Shown here piece by piece: positions 8,782 to 20,160 of a stretch of DNA of 64,000 nt. The notes beneath the pieces were generated by a model. It was not told the DNA's origin. It worked only from the letters and a program-made list of their open reading frames with translations, and made no database searches. Position numbers and translations under genes: made by a program. This DNA comes from Gemmatimonadota bacterium (GTDB lineage Bacteria > Gemmatimonadota > Gemmatimonadetes > Gemmatimonadales > Gemmatimonadaceae), in the NCBI GenBank assembly GCA_016874035.1, contig VGVM01000003.1, forward strand, positions 35,322-99,321, read 5' to 3'. Position 1 is the stretch's first letter. Each line of letters opens with the position of its first letter.

Positions 8782-10806
8782 CTACGGCTGCACCTTTGCC
8801 GCCGTAAACCAGCGCTCGTACCACGCGATGCTCCGCTCCATCGCATCCGCCACGTGCTTGGTCTCCCGGAGCCCGTGGCCTTCGCGCGGGTAGCGCACCA
8901 TCACGGTCGGCACGCCGACATCATGCAGCGCGATGTAGAACTGTTCCGCCTCGGCGATCGGCACGTTGTTGTCGTTGTCGCCGTGGATGAACATCGTCGG
9001 CGTCTTCACGCGGGACACGTAGCGGAGCGGGCTCCGCGCCCAGAGCGTGTCCATCAACCCCTCTTCATGTGGGTAACGCCCGAACTCCACGGCGAGGTAG
9101 TCGTGGTAGTACGACATGTAGTTGAAGCTCACGAGGTTGGCGATGCTCGCGGACGGCACCGCGGCCTTGAACCGATCGGTGCGCGTGATCAGCCAGTTCG
9201 TCAGCTGGCCGCCGTAGCTCCCGCCTTCGACACCGAGGCGGCTCGCGTCGAGCCACGAATACTTCGCCAGCGCGGCGTCCACCCCAGCCAGGACGTCCTC
9301 GGCCTCCTTGCCGTTCTGGTCGCCGAAGATGGCGTCGGCGAACTTCTGACCATAGCTGGATGAGCCGCGATAGTTGACCATCAACGACGCGTATCCGCGC
9401 GCGGCATACACCTGGGCCTTGTTGTTGAAGTCCGGTCCCTGCGCGCCGTGCGGGCCGCCGTGGATGTTCACGATGAGCGGATGCCGAGATGTCGCCGTGC
9501 GGCCAAGCGGCAGGGTGAGGTACGCTTCGACCTCCAGCCCGTCCTTCGCCTTGAACGTGAACGCTTCAACCCCGGCGATCGCGCGCCCGCTGAGTTTGTC
9601 CGTGTTGAGCGCCAGCAGCGTGGTCGGTGGGGCTGAGCCACTGGCGAGCGCCAGCGTACCCGGCTCCGTTGGCGTCGAGTATCCGAACGCGACCTGGCCT
9701 CGCGAATCGAGTGACCACGCGCCCACGCGACGCCCGCCGATCACGACCGACGGCGCGCCGCCCTCGACGGGGAAGCGATAGAGCGTAGCCCGTCCACGTT
9801 CGCTGACCGCGCTGTACAGCGCCTTGCCGTCCGCGGCCCACCGCGGCGCGCCCTGCGGGTTGTCCACGGCATTGCCGATATCGCGCCGGTTGGAGCCGTC
9901 GGCATTCACGACCCACACGTGCGCGTTCTCCATGTTCGTCTCGGACGACTGGAACGGCCGCACGGTGCCCAGGAACGCGACCTGCGTGCCGTCGGGCGAC
10001 CAGCGCGGGACGGTGGCGACCGCGTTCATGTGCGCGAGCGTTCGCGTTGCGCCGGTGGCGACGTTGATGACGAAGAGGTCTTGGTGGAACACGCGGTCGG
10101 GGTTCGCGTGCGGGTTCGCGGCGTACACGATCTCCTTCCCATCGGGCGACCAGTCAATCGAGTGCTCGTCGCGCGTCCCGGTGGTGAGCTGCCGTGCTTT
10201 GCGCGTCGCGACGTCAACGACAAAGACGTGCGTGCGGCGGTTGTCCACAAACCGTGCGGCGCCGGCGCTCGACGTGGGCTTGTACGCGTAGCGTGTGATG
10301 ACCATCGGGTCGCCATTGGCGTCGGGTTCCAGGCCGGGCGCGGTGGAGACGTAGGCGAGCTGCTTGCCGTCCGGCGACCAGACGAGCCGCTCGCCGGTGC
10401 GCGGCAGGATGCTGTTGCTTCCGGATGTCGCGGCGAGAAAACGCGCGCCGGTCCCGTCTGCAGCGGCGACGGCGACGCCCGAGCTGTCGCCTACGCGCCC
10501 GATGAACGCGATGCGCGTGCCGTCCGGCGACCAGCGGGGGTTCGATGCCGAGCCGGCCGGGTTGAGCCGCGTCGTAGCGCCGGACCGGAGATCGCGAATC
10601 CAGATCTCAGTCGTTGGTGCGGCGCCGACGTCGTTGCGAACGATGCCATACGCGAGGCGCGCGCCGTCGCGGGAGAGTTCGACCTCGCCGAACGTGCGTA
10701 GCGCCGGGAGGTCGGCGAGCTGGAGGCCGCGCGGATCCTGGGCGTGCGCGGGCAGCGGCGCGAGAATGGTGGCGGCAAACGCCAGCGAGAGGGTCGAAAG
10801 GCGCAT
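8782..10806 (-). CDS. Exported S9-family (prolyl oligopeptidase type) peptidase
   Basis: A 674-aa serine peptidase. The ORF track begins at 10884; I choose ATG 10806 because a clean signal peptide (SLAFAATILAPLPAHAQ) follows. The N-terminal half is a TolB/WD40-like propeller with repeated WSPDGT/K units. The C-terminal alpha/beta hydrolase has nucleophile GGSYGGQ, acid FIHGDNDNNVP and histidine REGHGL. Such enzymes release dipeptides or acylated residues from oligopeptides. It is probably periplasmic and fits the peptide-scavenging theme. It is transcribed away from the DsrE-like gene. Confidence 0.92.
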   Translation of the reverse strand: MRLSTLSLAFAATILAPLPAHAQDPRGLQLADLPALRTFGEVELSRDGARLAYGIVRNDVGAAPTTEIWIRDLRSGATTRLNPAGSASNPRWSPDGTRIAFIGRVGDSSGVAVAAADGTGARFLAATSGSNSILPRTGERLVWSPDGKQLAYVSTAPGLEPDANGDPMVITRYAYKPTSSAGAARFVDNRRTHVFVVDVATRKARQLTTGTRDEHSIDWSPDGKEIVYAANPHANPDRVFHQDLFVINVATGATRTLAHMNAVATVPRWSPDGTQVAFLGTVRPFQSSETNMENAHVWVVNADGSNRRDIGNAVDNPQGAPRWAADGKALYSAVSERGRATLYRFPVEGGAPSVVIGGRRVGAWSLDSRGQVAFGYSTPTEPGTLALASGSAPPTTLLALNTDKLSGRAIAGVEAFTFKAKDGLEVEAYLTLPLGRTATSRHPLIVNIHGGPHGAQGPDFNNKAQVYAARGYASLMVNYRGSSSYGQKFADAIFGDQNGKEAEDVLAGVDAALAKYSWLDASRLGVEGGSYGGQLTNWLITRTDRFKAAVPSASIANLVSFNYMSYYHDYLAVEFGRYPHEEGLMDTLWARSPLRYVSRVKTPTMFIHGDNDNNVPIAEAEQFYIALHDVGVPTVMVRYPREGHGLRETKHVADAMERSIAWYERWFTAAKVQP

Positions 10807-10932
10807 CGGGGGCGGGGAAGGGGATTCGATATCGTAAGCGAGCGTGGGGGAACGATTCAACTGCCGCCCCCAGTGCCGCGCCACTCGCCATATTCACGTC
10901 GTCAGCGTTTCACCCCTTCACGGGCCATACTC

Positions 10933-11475
10933 ATGAACTCCCGCCTCGCTACCGCCGCTGCCTTCCTCGCCGCCGTCGTCGCTGTCCCCGCCGCAGCCCA
11001 GCAACAGCCGGGCCCCGTGATCCTTGCGGGCGGCGCACACGCGCCGGTGCCGAACATCACCTTCGTCGCGCCGGCCGACCTCGACTACAAGGTCGTCTGG
11101 GACATTCGCGTCGGCGCCGCAAAGCCGGCGGACCTGAATGAGCTGTTTCACGTGCCCGCGCGCTTCATGAACCAGACGGCCGCGCTCGGGATCTCGCGGT
11201 CACGCGTCCAGCTTGCCGTGGTGGTTCACGGCGGGGCCGGTGAGGACCTGCTGATGAACGACGAATACCGTGCCCGCAAAGGCGTGGACAATCCCAACCT
11301 TGTCCTGCTCGAGGAGATGTCCAAGGCCGGGATCAAGGTCATCCTCTGCGGCCAGACCGCCGCGAACCGGAAGATGCCGCGCGAGAAGATCTTGCCGTTC
11401 GTGCTCGTCGCGCCGTCGGCAGCGCTGGCGCACGCCACGCTGCAGCGGCAGGGGTACACGACGAACCCGTTCTAG
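10933..11475 (+). CDS. Secreted DsrE/DsrF-like protein
   Basis: A 180-aa protein with a Sec signal ending VAVPAAAQQQ. ATG 10933 is chosen for the signal; the upstream part of the ORF-track frame is intergenic and antisense to the S9 gene. The core reads QLAVVVHGGAGEDLL, LLEEMSKAGIKVILCGQTA and ends with LQRQGYTTNPF, the layout of exported DsrE-like proteins. One cysteine (ILCGQ) sits at the position used in sulfur-carrier relatives. The exact role is unknown. It is followed after 43 nt by the VOC gene, likely in one transcript. Confidence 0.75.
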   Translation: MNSRLATAAAFLAAVVAVPAAAQQQPGPVILAGGAHAPVPNITFVAPADLDYKVVWDIRVGAAKPADLNELFHVPARFMNQTAALGISRSRVQLAVVVHGGAGEDLLMNDEYRARKGVDNPNLVLLEEMSKAGIKVILCGQTAANRKMPREKILPFVLVAPSAALAHATLQRQGYTTNPF

Positions 11476-11518
11476 GACGATTACGTTGTCTCGCGCCACA
11501 CACTAACTGGAGTCAGCC

Positions 11519-12316
11519 ATGTTGAAGACAGTCGTCCTGAGCGCCATCGTTGCTTGCGGCGCCGTGATCGGAGTGCAGCCCGCCCAGGCCCAGCTCCCCG
11601 CTCCCAACGCCGCGGGCGTGTCCGCCGGCCATATCCATATGATGGTGCGAGACCCAGCGGCGCACCGGAAGGTCTGGGTGGACGCGTTCGGCGCGCAGGT
11701 GGTCAACAGCGGAACCCTCGAACTGCTGAAGCTGCCGGGCATCTTCCTGGTGTTCTTCAGGGCTGAGCCAAGCATGGGTTCCGAAGGGTCCGCGCTGGAC
11801 CACTTCGCGTTTCGGGTCAAGGATCTCGCCGCGACCAGCGCAAAGCTGAAGGCCGCCGGCATCCCGCTGACGCGCGATGACTCCGTGGAGATCGTCGCGA
11901 TCTTCCCCGACAAGGTGAAGATCGAGTTTTACGCCGCACCTGCGCTCGCAGTACCCATCGAACACTTCCACGTGCACCACTACACGGCCGATGTCGATGG
12001 GCTCCGCGCGTGGTACGCGAAGTATTTCGGCGCAGCGGCGCCGACTGCGACGAATCCGAACGCGATGGGCGTGCCGGGGATGTCGTTCAGCTTCCGGAAG
12101 ACCGAGGCGCCGCAGGCGGCGACCAAGGGTCGGTCGCTCGATCACATCGGGTTTGAGGTACGGGACCTCGAGGCGTTTACGAAGCAGCTCGCCGCCGACG
12201 GCGTCGTGCTTGAACTCTCGTTCCGGGACATGCCGGCGATCGGCCTGAAGATCGCGTTCCTGATTGACCCCAACGGCACGCGCATCGAGTTGACCGAGGG
12301 ACTCGCGAAGCGCTGA
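11519..12316 (+). CDS. Secreted two-domain VOC (glyoxalase-like) protein
   Basis: A 265-aa protein with signal peptide VIGVQPAQAQ. Two vicinal-oxygen-chelate modules follow, at about 37-140 and 150-262. The first opens GHIHMMVRDPAAHRKVWVDAFG and the second has HFHVHHYTADVDGLRAWY, with DHIGFEVRDLEAF near the end. Metal-ligand-like His and Glu residues are present in both. VOC proteins include dioxygenases, lyases and resistance proteins; the substrate is not evident. The Shine-Dalgarno CTGGAG precedes the start. It converges on the dehydratase gene with only 13 nt between. Confidence 0.78.
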   Translation: MLKTVVLSAIVACGAVIGVQPAQAQLPAPNAAGVSAGHIHMMVRDPAAHRKVWVDAFGAQVVNSGTLELLKLPGIFLVFFRAEPSMGSEGSALDHFAFRVKDLAATSAKLKAAGIPLTRDDSVEIVAIFPDKVKIEFYAAPALAVPIEHFHVHHYTADVDGLRAWYAKYFGAAAPTATNPNAMGVPGMSFSFRKTEAPQAATKGRSLDHIGFEVRDLEAFTKQLAADGVVLELSFRDMPAIGLKIAFLIDPNGTRIELTEGLAKR

Positions 12317-12319
12317 GGC

Positions 12320-12329
12320 AGGGCGCGCC

Positions 12330-12331
<2 letters not shown>
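12320..12331. terminator. Small palindrome between convergent genes
   Basis: AGGGCGCGCCCT is a perfect 12-bp palindrome in the 13-nt gap between the VOC and dehydratase stops. It might serve both strands as a weak terminator, but it is short and has no T-run. Confidence 0.25.
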
Positions 12332-13433
<1,102 letters not shown>

Positions 13434-13516
13434 GGGGGGCAAAGATGCCGCGCAGGGCGGACTTCCGCATGTCCCGGGGGAATCGCGCCGCGATTGTGAG
13501 CTGCCTCCGCGACCCC

Positions 13517-15934
13517 CTACGGCCACGGCAGCGGCAGCACCGCGAACCGCGAGCGCTTCGTCGGGTCATCGTCGCCCGCGAAGTACTTCGCGATCTCACG
13601 ACGCGCTGACGCACGCAGCGCCCGGTCGGCCGGCGAGCCACCGGTCATCGCCGCGATCCGCTCGTCGAGCTGCTGCAGGTGGAGTTCCGACACCTGACGC
13701 ACATCGGGCAGCGCGTCCTTGTCACCTGCGCGATCGAGCAACGTGTTGAGGGCCACGCGTTGCACCGTGCGGCGCAGCGACTGGGCGTGTCCGTCATCAG
13801 TCGAGGCCGCGCCCCACGTGCGGTCCACGATCGTCCGGAGCACCTCATCCAGCGTCGGGTTCTCGGCGTTCCGCGCACGGAACAGCACCACGCGCGCCAA
13901 GCGCTCGCGGTGCATCAGGCCCTCGATCACCTCGGTTGCAAGCCCACCAGCAAGCGAGATCTCATCGAACGATGTGCCACCAGCCGAACCCATCCAGTTG
14001 AACTGCGGGTCGCCGCCCGGCGGCATCGGCGGGATCAACGCCTGCACGCGCTCGGGCACGGCAAGCGCCGCAGGTTCAAGCGCGTCGAGCGCCATCGTGA
14101 GTGCGCGCCGCTGCTGTGCGGCCGGGACGATCGTCGTGGGCGTCTGGCCGTCGCCGCGCATCGCGTAACGGAAGTCCATCCCGCCGATGTTCTTCACCAG
14201 GCCTTCGAGCGAATACCGGTGGTGCAGGTACACGTGCGTGAAGCGCATGTTGAGCAGGTACATCGGCTCGCCCGGCTTGATCGCGCGCTCGTCGAACTTG
14301 TCCATCGCCACGCGGCGCACGGCGGTGGTCCGCTCAACGGCGTCGAACATCGTACGCCCTTCGACCCAGCGCGTGACTTCGGGGATCGAGCCGTCGGCAT
14401 CGGCGTGCGAATCGGAGCCGAAGCGCAGTCCGCGCGTGAGCGCGTCCTTGACGATGCGATCGAGCCCGGCGGCTTCCGTTGCGGCGTCGGGATACCAGCT
14501 GTATGCGTAGCGCACCGTCAGCGAGTCCCACCCGCCGGCGAAGGGCGCGTAGGCCTTGGAGAGGTCGAGGTTCCCGCGCGCGTCCACCGTGATGAGCGGG
14601 AAGGGGTAATCCATCACTGACGAACGGTCCTGCGCGTGCGCGAAGTAGTTGTGCGGGAACCCGATCGTGTGGCCGATCTCATGTGCGACGTGCTGGCGCC
14701 GGCGCGCCTTGATGAAATCCTCGGCCGAAACATTCAGCCCGTTCGGGCCCGCCGCCGGAACCAGCCCGGCGTAGATGTTGTAGTCCACGAGCGAGCGCCA
14801 TGAATCCATGCGCACGACGGTGCGGAGGATCTCACCGGTGCGTGGATCGCCGAGCGACGGGCCGACGGACGGTCCCGGCCCCGCGCGATGTACCCAGTAG
14901 ATGAGGTTGTAGCGCGCGTCCATCGGGTCCACGCCATCCGGCAGCGCTCGCACGATGAACGCGTTCCGGAACCCGGTGCCTTCGAACACCTTGCCCCACC
15001 AGTTGCCGCCTTCGAGGAACGCGGAGCGATACGGCTCGGGGATGCCGGGGTCGAGGTAGTACACGATCTGCTTCACCGGTTCGGTGAGCTGTCCGCGCTG
15101 GTACGCGGCCGGGTCACGCGGGATCAACCGGTACCGACTGATGTGGCCGCCGCGGTACGTGCCTTCAAATGACTGCGCGAAGTCCTGGTAGCCGCCGCCG
15201 GCAAGCCCCGCGCGCGCGTCGCCGCGGCGCGGCCGGAAGCCCTGCGGGTCCGGGAGTGCGACCAGCGAGTGGTGGAGCTCGAATGTCGGTGCGGCAGCAT
15301 CTGGTGCCGCGCGGCGCAGCGATGCGCCCGGGTTGTCCACCGCGAACGTCAGGACTGCGTGGATTTCGGTGTTCGTCGGGAAGGCCTTCGTGCGCGCGGC
15401 GTCGAACCAGCTGCGATTCGCGTCCACGCGGCCGTTGCCGCCCTGCGAGCGGCGAATGGCATCGGCGATTCCGTACGTGTCGCTCAGGAACAGTGACGTC
15501 GCATCGGCAGTGACCACGCCATTCGCCTCGCCTTCGATCGGGAACGAGCCGATGACTGAGGTCGGGAATGCCTCGGCGGCGGCGCGTTGGCCGGCTTCGT
15601 CTGCGCCGAGCGCGCGCACGCTCCAGTTGTCGCGCGTGACGACGATTCGGCGTCCCTTGCGCTCGAGCCGAATGACCGCGCTCCCGCCGGTCTGTCCGCG
15701 ATCGAGTCCGAGGGCGCCCAGGCCGCCGCCGGTCGCGAGCACGGTCTGGTGCAGGAGGTCCTGGTCGAGTCGCGCGACCGGAATCTCCAGCAGCACGCGG
15801 TTGCGGTCCGCGTCCACGCGCACGCCGATGAACGGCGCTTCCTGTGCGGCGAGCGGGGGAGCGAGGAGCGCGACGAAGGCGAGAACGCGGACACATGCGC
15901 GCCGAAGTGCGGCGCTGAGGGTTTGGGCGGACAT
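13517..15934 (-). CDS. Secreted zinc-dependent metalloprotease (DUF5117/DUF4953 type)
   Basis: An 805-aa protein with a signal peptide ([15 protein letters not shown]). An N-terminal DUF5117-like domain is followed by a metzincin-type protease core with [12 protein letters not shown] near residue 435 and a C-terminal DUF4953-like region. The extended HExxHxxGxxHN motif supplies three zinc histidines. Proteins of this type are abundant in Bacteroidota and Gemmatimonadota and are thought to be exported proteases. It is in a minus-strand run of hydrolase genes, 71 nt after the penicillin acylase gene. Confidence 0.88.
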   Translation of the reverse strand: MSAQTLSAALRRACVRVLAFVALLAPPLAAQEAPFIGVRVDADRNRVLLEIPVARLDQDLLHQTVLATGGGLGALGLDRGQTGGSAVIRLERKGRRIVVTRDNWSVRALGADEAGQRAAAEAFPTSVIGSFPIEGEANGVVTADATSLFLSDTYGIADAIRRSQGGNGRVDANRSWFDAARTKAFPTNTEIHAVLTFAVDNPGASLRRAAPDAAAPTFELHHSLVALPDPQGFRPRRGDARAGLAGGGYQDFAQSFEGTYRGGHISRYRLIPRDPAAYQRGQLTEPVKQIVYYLDPGIPEPYRSAFLEGGNWWGKVFEGTGFRNAFIVRALPDGVDPMDARYNLIYWVHRAGPGPSVGPSLGDPRTGEILRTVVRMDSWRSLVDYNIYAGLVPAAGPNGLNVSAEDFIKARRRQHVAHEIGHTIGFPHNYFAHAQDRSSVMDYPFPLITVDARGNLDLSKAYAPFAGGWDSLTVRYAYSWYPDAATEAAGLDRIVKDALTRGLRFGSDSHADADGSIPEVTRWVEGRTMFDAVERTTAVRRVAMDKFDERAIKPGEPMYLLNMRFTHVYLHHRYSLEGLVKNIGGMDFRYAMRGDGQTPTTIVPAAQQRRALTMALDALEPAALAVPERVQALIPPMPPGGDPQFNWMGSAGGTSFDEISLAGGLATEVIEGLMHRERLARVVLFRARNAENPTLDEVLRTIVDRTWGAASTDDGHAQSLRRTVQRVALNTLLDRAGDKDALPDVRQVSELHLQQLDERIAAMTGGSPADRALRASARREIAKYFAGDDDPTKRSRFAVLPLPWP

Positions 15935-16005
15935 CGGAATCGGGGTGTAGGGTGGTGGAGCTAAGCTGACGGAGAGGCGGCGCGCGCGCCAGAGCTACGA
16001 GCGCC

Positions 16006-18291
16006 CTACCGCACCGGCACCAACGCGAGCCGGTGTGCCGCCGCGCGCTCCACCGCGGCGCGCGAATACGCGAGCGGGAAGTACTCGGCCCGACCGTACG
16101 ACTCAACCAGGTTTGAGTAGAACGGGCTCCCGGGCTGGCCCGACTGGCCCGGCACGTTCGTCGCCACCGACGCGTCCACGTTGCCCATATCCATGATCTC
16201 GCGATACGTCGCGCCCACTGCGGCCACGAACCCGGCGCCGCCGTGACGCTCGACCGGCGGAATGTCATACGCCTTCACCAGCGTGTGCGGCAGCTGCGAC
16301 GTGTTGCGCCGCCCCCAACGCCACTGCGATGCATCCGCGCCAAACTCCGCGCGGAGCGTGTCCAGCGCGCGGGCGATCGCGCCCTGGAGCAGCTCGCCCC
16401 GCCGCACGGCTGAGGTACCCGGTGCGCGCGCTTCGGCCGGAATCGCCGGTGCTGCAGCGCGGTAGATCAGCGGTGCCATGCTCTCACGCTTGAACTGCGC
16501 GTCCCACGCCGCGATCTGCGCGCGGGCGCGTTCGACCTCCGGGTCGCTCGCCTGCCAACCCCGGAACAACGGGATGTCGCGCGCGGCCGGTGCAGAGTAG
16601 GCGTCGTGCTGCAGCGCCTCGAAGTCGGCGATCGTGAATCCGCGCTTGGCTACGAGCACGTCCGCGATGCGGCGAAACCGTTGGTCCTCCGGCCCGTTCT
16701 TGAAAAAGAGCGGCGGGTCGTAGCCCTGCGGATGGATGTCGTGGTTGGCCGTGGCAATCCATCCGCGTTCCGGATTGAACTCGCGCGGCAGGTCATTCCG
16801 CAGGCCGTCCCACTCGAACTCGCCGGTGCCCGGTACGGGCAACCGTCCGTGCCAGTTGGGACGCTTCGGCGACGCGGCCGAGGCCTGCCACGCGATGTTC
16901 CCGTCACGGTCGCCGCAGATCATGTTCTCGGTGGGCGCCTTGTAGTACACCTGTGCGTCGAGGAACTGTCGGCAGTTGTCGAGCGCGTGGTAGCGGAGCG
17001 CGCTCACGTAGCCGGCGTTGCCCGGCTCGTACATCGTCGAACGCATCGCATACGCCTTGCGGTTGGCGGCGTCCTCATGGAACACCGGACCGTGACGCGA
17101 GAACTTGTACGCCACGGCGACCGGCGGAGCGCCCTTCACGCGGATGGTGTCGCGCACGATGCGCAGCGGCTCCCACTGGCCGCGGAACTTCACCTCGTTG
17201 GGATTCGCCGGGTTCACTTCCTCCACGTACACGTCGGATTGGTCGGTGCCGACGATCGTGAGGCCCCAACCGATCCGCCCGTTGTGGCCGATGGCGACGC
17301 CGGGGAGCACGGGCTCCGTGGCGCCGATCACGTTCCAGCCCGGCGCATTGAGGTGCACGATGTAACGAATGGATGGGTTCGCGACGTTGCGGTGCGGATC
17401 GTTCGCCACGATGACGTTGCCGCTCGCCGTCAGCTTGCCGCTCACCACCCAGTTGTTGCTGCCCGGGGAGTTCTCCTGCACGCCGGTGTTGGCGCTCGCG
17501 TCGGCGCCGGCGAGTGACCGGTACTCGGGAAGCAGCTCCGGCCGGATGACGCCGGTGACCATTCCGTCGAGTCCCGCGCGAACGGCCGCCGTGACTTGCG
17601 AGAGGTCAACGCCGCTCGGCACCACGAGGTCACGGTACGGCGAGGGTCGCGCGGCCTTGTTCGCGGAGTCCACGCCGAGTCTCACGACATCCGCTGCGAG
17701 CCTGAGTTCGGCAACGGCGTTGCCGGTCGGCATGGCGGTCTGTGTGCGGAGCAGCGCGATGTCGGCCGTCCATGGCTGCGGCTTGATACCCGTGAGCTTG
17801 AACTCCACCGGAAGCCGCTCGCCGGCCTGCGCGATGAATGCGTTGACGCCGTTCGCGAACGCGTCGAAGATCTTCTTGCCTTCGGGATGGTAGCTCGTCC
17901 ATTCGCGGTCATCCCACGGGCCGCGATACTTGAGCAAGCGCACGAGCTGGTCGTGGCTCACGTAGGCGGGGCCGAGTATCTCGGCGAGCGTGCCCTCGTA
18001 GGTGCGGCGATACATCTCCATCTGCCACAGCCGGTCCTGCGCCTGCACGAACCCCTGGGCGAAGAAGAGGTCTTCGGTGTTCTTCGCGTAGATGTGCGGC
18101 ACGCCCCAGCGGTCGCGAATCACCTCCACGCTGTCGCGGAGCCCGCGCAGTCTGGCGCGGCCGTCAATCTGCGCGAGCGATGCCTTGGCGAGCGCGTCGA
18201 ACGATGAAGGCTGGCGCGCGGCGCCGGCAGGAATGAACGCGAGGGCGGCGAGCATGACAGCGGTCAACACGGCGGTGCGGGGCGTTGGCAT
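16006..18291 (-). CDS. Penicillin-acylase-family N-terminal nucleophile hydrolase
   Basis: A 761-aa precursor with a signal peptide (AALAFIPAGAARQ). An alpha chain begins VEVIRDRWGVPHIYA, with GFVQAQDRLWQME. The spacer is followed by the autocleavage site NSPGSNNWVVSG, where Ser becomes the N-terminal nucleophile of the beta chain. ANDPHRNV and the beta-chain HGPVFH segment also fit. Family members hydrolyse amides of aromatic or acyl side chains, including acyl-homoserine lactones and beta-lactams; the substrate here is unknown. It follows the creatininase-family gene with a 9-nt gap, so the two are probably one operon. Confidence 0.92.
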   Translation of the reverse strand: MPTPRTAVLTAVMLAALAFIPAGAARQPSSFDALAKASLAQIDGRARLRGLRDSVEVIRDRWGVPHIYAKNTEDLFFAQGFVQAQDRLWQMEMYRRTYEGTLAEILGPAYVSHDQLVRLLKYRGPWDDREWTSYHPEGKKIFDAFANGVNAFIAQAGERLPVEFKLTGIKPQPWTADIALLRTQTAMPTGNAVAELRLAADVVRLGVDSANKAARPSPYRDLVVPSGVDLSQVTAAVRAGLDGMVTGVIRPELLPEYRSLAGADASANTGVQENSPGSNNWVVSGKLTASGNVIVANDPHRNVANPSIRYIVHLNAPGWNVIGATEPVLPGVAIGHNGRIGWGLTIVGTDQSDVYVEEVNPANPNEVKFRGQWEPLRIVRDTIRVKGAPPVAVAYKFSRHGPVFHEDAANRKAYAMRSTMYEPGNAGYVSALRYHALDNCRQFLDAQVYYKAPTENMICGDRDGNIAWQASAASPKRPNWHGRLPVPGTGEFEWDGLRNDLPREFNPERGWIATANHDIHPQGYDPPLFFKNGPEDQRFRRIADVLVAKRGFTIADFEALQHDAYSAPAARDIPLFRGWQASDPEVERARAQIAAWDAQFKRESMAPLIYRAAAPAIPAEARAPGTSAVRRGELLQGAIARALDTLRAEFGADASQWRWGRRNTSQLPHTLVKAYDIPPVERHGGAGFVAAVGATYREIMDMGNVDASVATNVPGQSGQPGSPFYSNLVESYGRAEYFPLAYSRAAVERAAAHRLALVPVR

Positions 18292-18300
18292 CGGGAGTCC

Positions 18301-19095
18301 CTACGTTCGGGTCGGGTTGGGGGTGTAGAGGTCGGCGGGATCGGCGGCCGCGAGTTCAACGATGAACGCAGCGAACCGTTCCACCACCGCGTCGAGGAAC
18401 TTCGCGCCCTTGGCGGCCGTGGCCTGCGACGGGTCGCCGACACCGGTGTCATCCGTGACCGACACCCAGTGGCGCGGCGTCCAGGCGAATCCGTCGCGGA
18501 AGCCGGCAATGCGTGACGGACGCGCGGCGCCGGGACCCGCTTCGCCCAGCGGCCGCACCAGCGACGGCGCCAAGCGCTGCATCACGCTCGTCTCGAGTTC
18601 TCCGGCATGGTCGCCCGGCGCGGCGAAGAACGGCGCCGGGTTCACCGCGGAGTACCAGTTCACGAGCGAGAGCAGGAGGCCGGCCTCGGGCTGCAGCTCG
18701 CGGATGAGCGGCTTGAAGTCGTTGCCGCCGTGCCCGTTCACGATCACAAGCTTGCGCACACCATGTTCGCGCAGGCTCGGCAACATGTCGCGCACCACGG
18801 CGAGCTGCGTGCTCGGCATCATGTTGAGCGAGAGCGGTACTTCGCGCTGGCCGGTCTGCACGCCGAACGGGATCGTGGGGAGCACGGTGACGCGCGCGCC
18901 GCGCTCCCACGCGATGCCCGCCGCCGCGATCGCCACCGCCTCGACTTGAATGGAGTCGGTGGCGTAGGGCAGGTGCGTGTTGTGCGCCTCGGTCGCGCCC
19001 CACGGGAGCAGCGCGACCTCAAACGGCTTGGCGCGGACTTCGGGCCAGGTGGATTCGGCGAGGACCCAGGGGCGGGGCGAGGGGGCGTTCACCAC
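18301..19095 (-). CDS. Creatininase-family amidohydrolase
   Basis: A 264-aa cytosolic protein (no signal peptide) with a GTG start. Metal-site motifs typical of creatinine amidohydrolase-like enzymes are WGATEAHNTHLPYATD, VNGHGGND and GDHAGELETSVM. The family uses two divalent metals to open cyclic or formamide amide bonds, for example creatinine or formamidopyrimidines. Which one applies here cannot be told. It sits between a CobW metallochaperone gene upstream and the penicillin acylase gene downstream, which suggests co-expression. Confidence 0.85.
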   Translation of the reverse strand: MVNAPSPRPWVLAESTWPEVRAKPFEVALLPWGATEAHNTHLPYATDSIQVEAVAIAAAGIAWERGARVTVLPTIPFGVQTGQREVPLSLNMMPSTQLAVVRDMLPSLREHGVRKLVIVNGHGGNDFKPLIRELQPEAGLLLSLVNWYSAVNPAPFFAAPGDHAGELETSVMQRLAPSLVRPLGEAGPGAARPSRIAGFRDGFAWTPRHWVSVTDDTGVGDPSQATAAKGAKFLDAVVERFAAFIVELAAADPADLYTPNPTRT

Positions 19096-19141
19096 CGGAA
19101 AATGGGGGGCACCGCGTACTCCCGCGAGTCCGAGGTTGGTG

Positions 19142-20116
19142 TCAGGCCCGCAGCGACTCCACCCCGGTGCGCAACTCCTCGACCGGCAGCCCCACGCCGA
19201 TAAACAGCGCCATCGGCGCCGCCGAAGCGTGAGGCGCCGATTCGTCGAGCGTCATCCGCTTGCGACCGTCAACCCGGTTCCACACGAACATCGTCTCCGG
19301 CCTGTCGGCAAATCGCACCAGCCCTTTTGCGCGCACGACCGCACGCGGCAACGCACCGACGAACGCGGCGAACGCATCTCGCCTCACCATGTCCGGAAGG
19401 CCAAGTACTACGCTCGCGAACGGGTGCTCGTGCGTATGCGCATGCGAGTGTCCGTGCTGGTGTCCATGTCCGTGTGTATGATCAGGCGCCGCGGCGCGAG
19501 AATCGGCATGCCCGACCCGACGGTCACCGCCACCTGGCGCATTGGTGATCGCCAGCACGTCGTCAGCGAAATCGGCGGCGGCCGTGAACTTCGCATTCGG
19601 GTTCACCGTCCGCACTCTGGCCTGCACGGCTGATAGCCGGTCGCCCGGCACGCGATGCGTCCAGTTCACGTGCACGTGCGTCGCGGTGCGCGCCTGGTTC
19701 GCCTCGAGGTCGTTGTGCCACCAGCGCTTCTGCCAGCGCTTGGCATCAACGATCGTCACCTGGAGCGGTAGCGTGTAGTGCGCCTGGCGGCGGTCGGTGG
19801 TGAGCGCGCCGAGGAGTTCCTCGGTCTTGGTCGCCCCGTTGGCCTCGATGAGCGTCACCGAGTTCTCCGCAGGCGGGAACGCCGCGAGCGCGGTGAGCAG
19901 GTCCTCGAGCGATGAACAACAAACGCACTCACCCGACAGCGGCGTCACCAACGCGCTGAGCGTTGCGAGGCGAGTCGTGTCCACCTCGGCAGTCTCGAAG
20001 TCATTGAGCAGCACGCGCACCGACAAGCCCCGCGCCTGCAGCTCGGGAATGACCGACGTGAGGAACCGCGTCTTGCCGGCGCCGAAAAACCCGGCGACGA
20101 GCGCGAGTGGTTGCAT
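19142..20116 (-). CDS. CobW/P47K-family GTP-dependent metallochaperone
   Basis: A 324-aa G3E GTPase. Walker A is GFFGAGKTRF at about 9-18. The metal-binding motif ECVCC lies at about 61-65, and a long His-rich segment (HTHGHGHQHGHSHAHTHEH) precedes the C-terminal CobW_C domain with FVWNRVDG. Such proteins hand zinc or cobalt to metalloenzymes. It is flanked by an M28 peptidase and a creatininase-family enzyme, both metalloenzymes. Only the creatininase is cytosolic, so it is the more likely client. I found no clear Zur-like operator. Confidence 0.88.
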   Translation of the reverse strand: MQPLALVAGFFGAGKTRFLTSVIPELQARGLSVRVLLNDFETAEVDTTRLATLSALVTPLSGECVCCSSLEDLLTALAAFPPAENSVTLIEANGATKTEELLGALTTDRRQAHYTLPLQVTIVDAKRWQKRWWHNDLEANQARTATHVHVNWTHRVPGDRLSAVQARVRTVNPNAKFTAAADFADDVLAITNAPGGGDRRVGHADSRAAAPDHTHGHGHQHGHSHAHTHEHPFASVVLGLPDMVRRDAFAAFVGALPRAVVRAKGLVRFADRPETMFVWNRVDGRKRMTLDESAPHASAAPMALFIGVGLPVEELRTGVESLRA

Positions 20117-20160
20117 CGGCGGCGCGCGTGCGCTGCTATGCGAACGTTCTCACGCGGCGA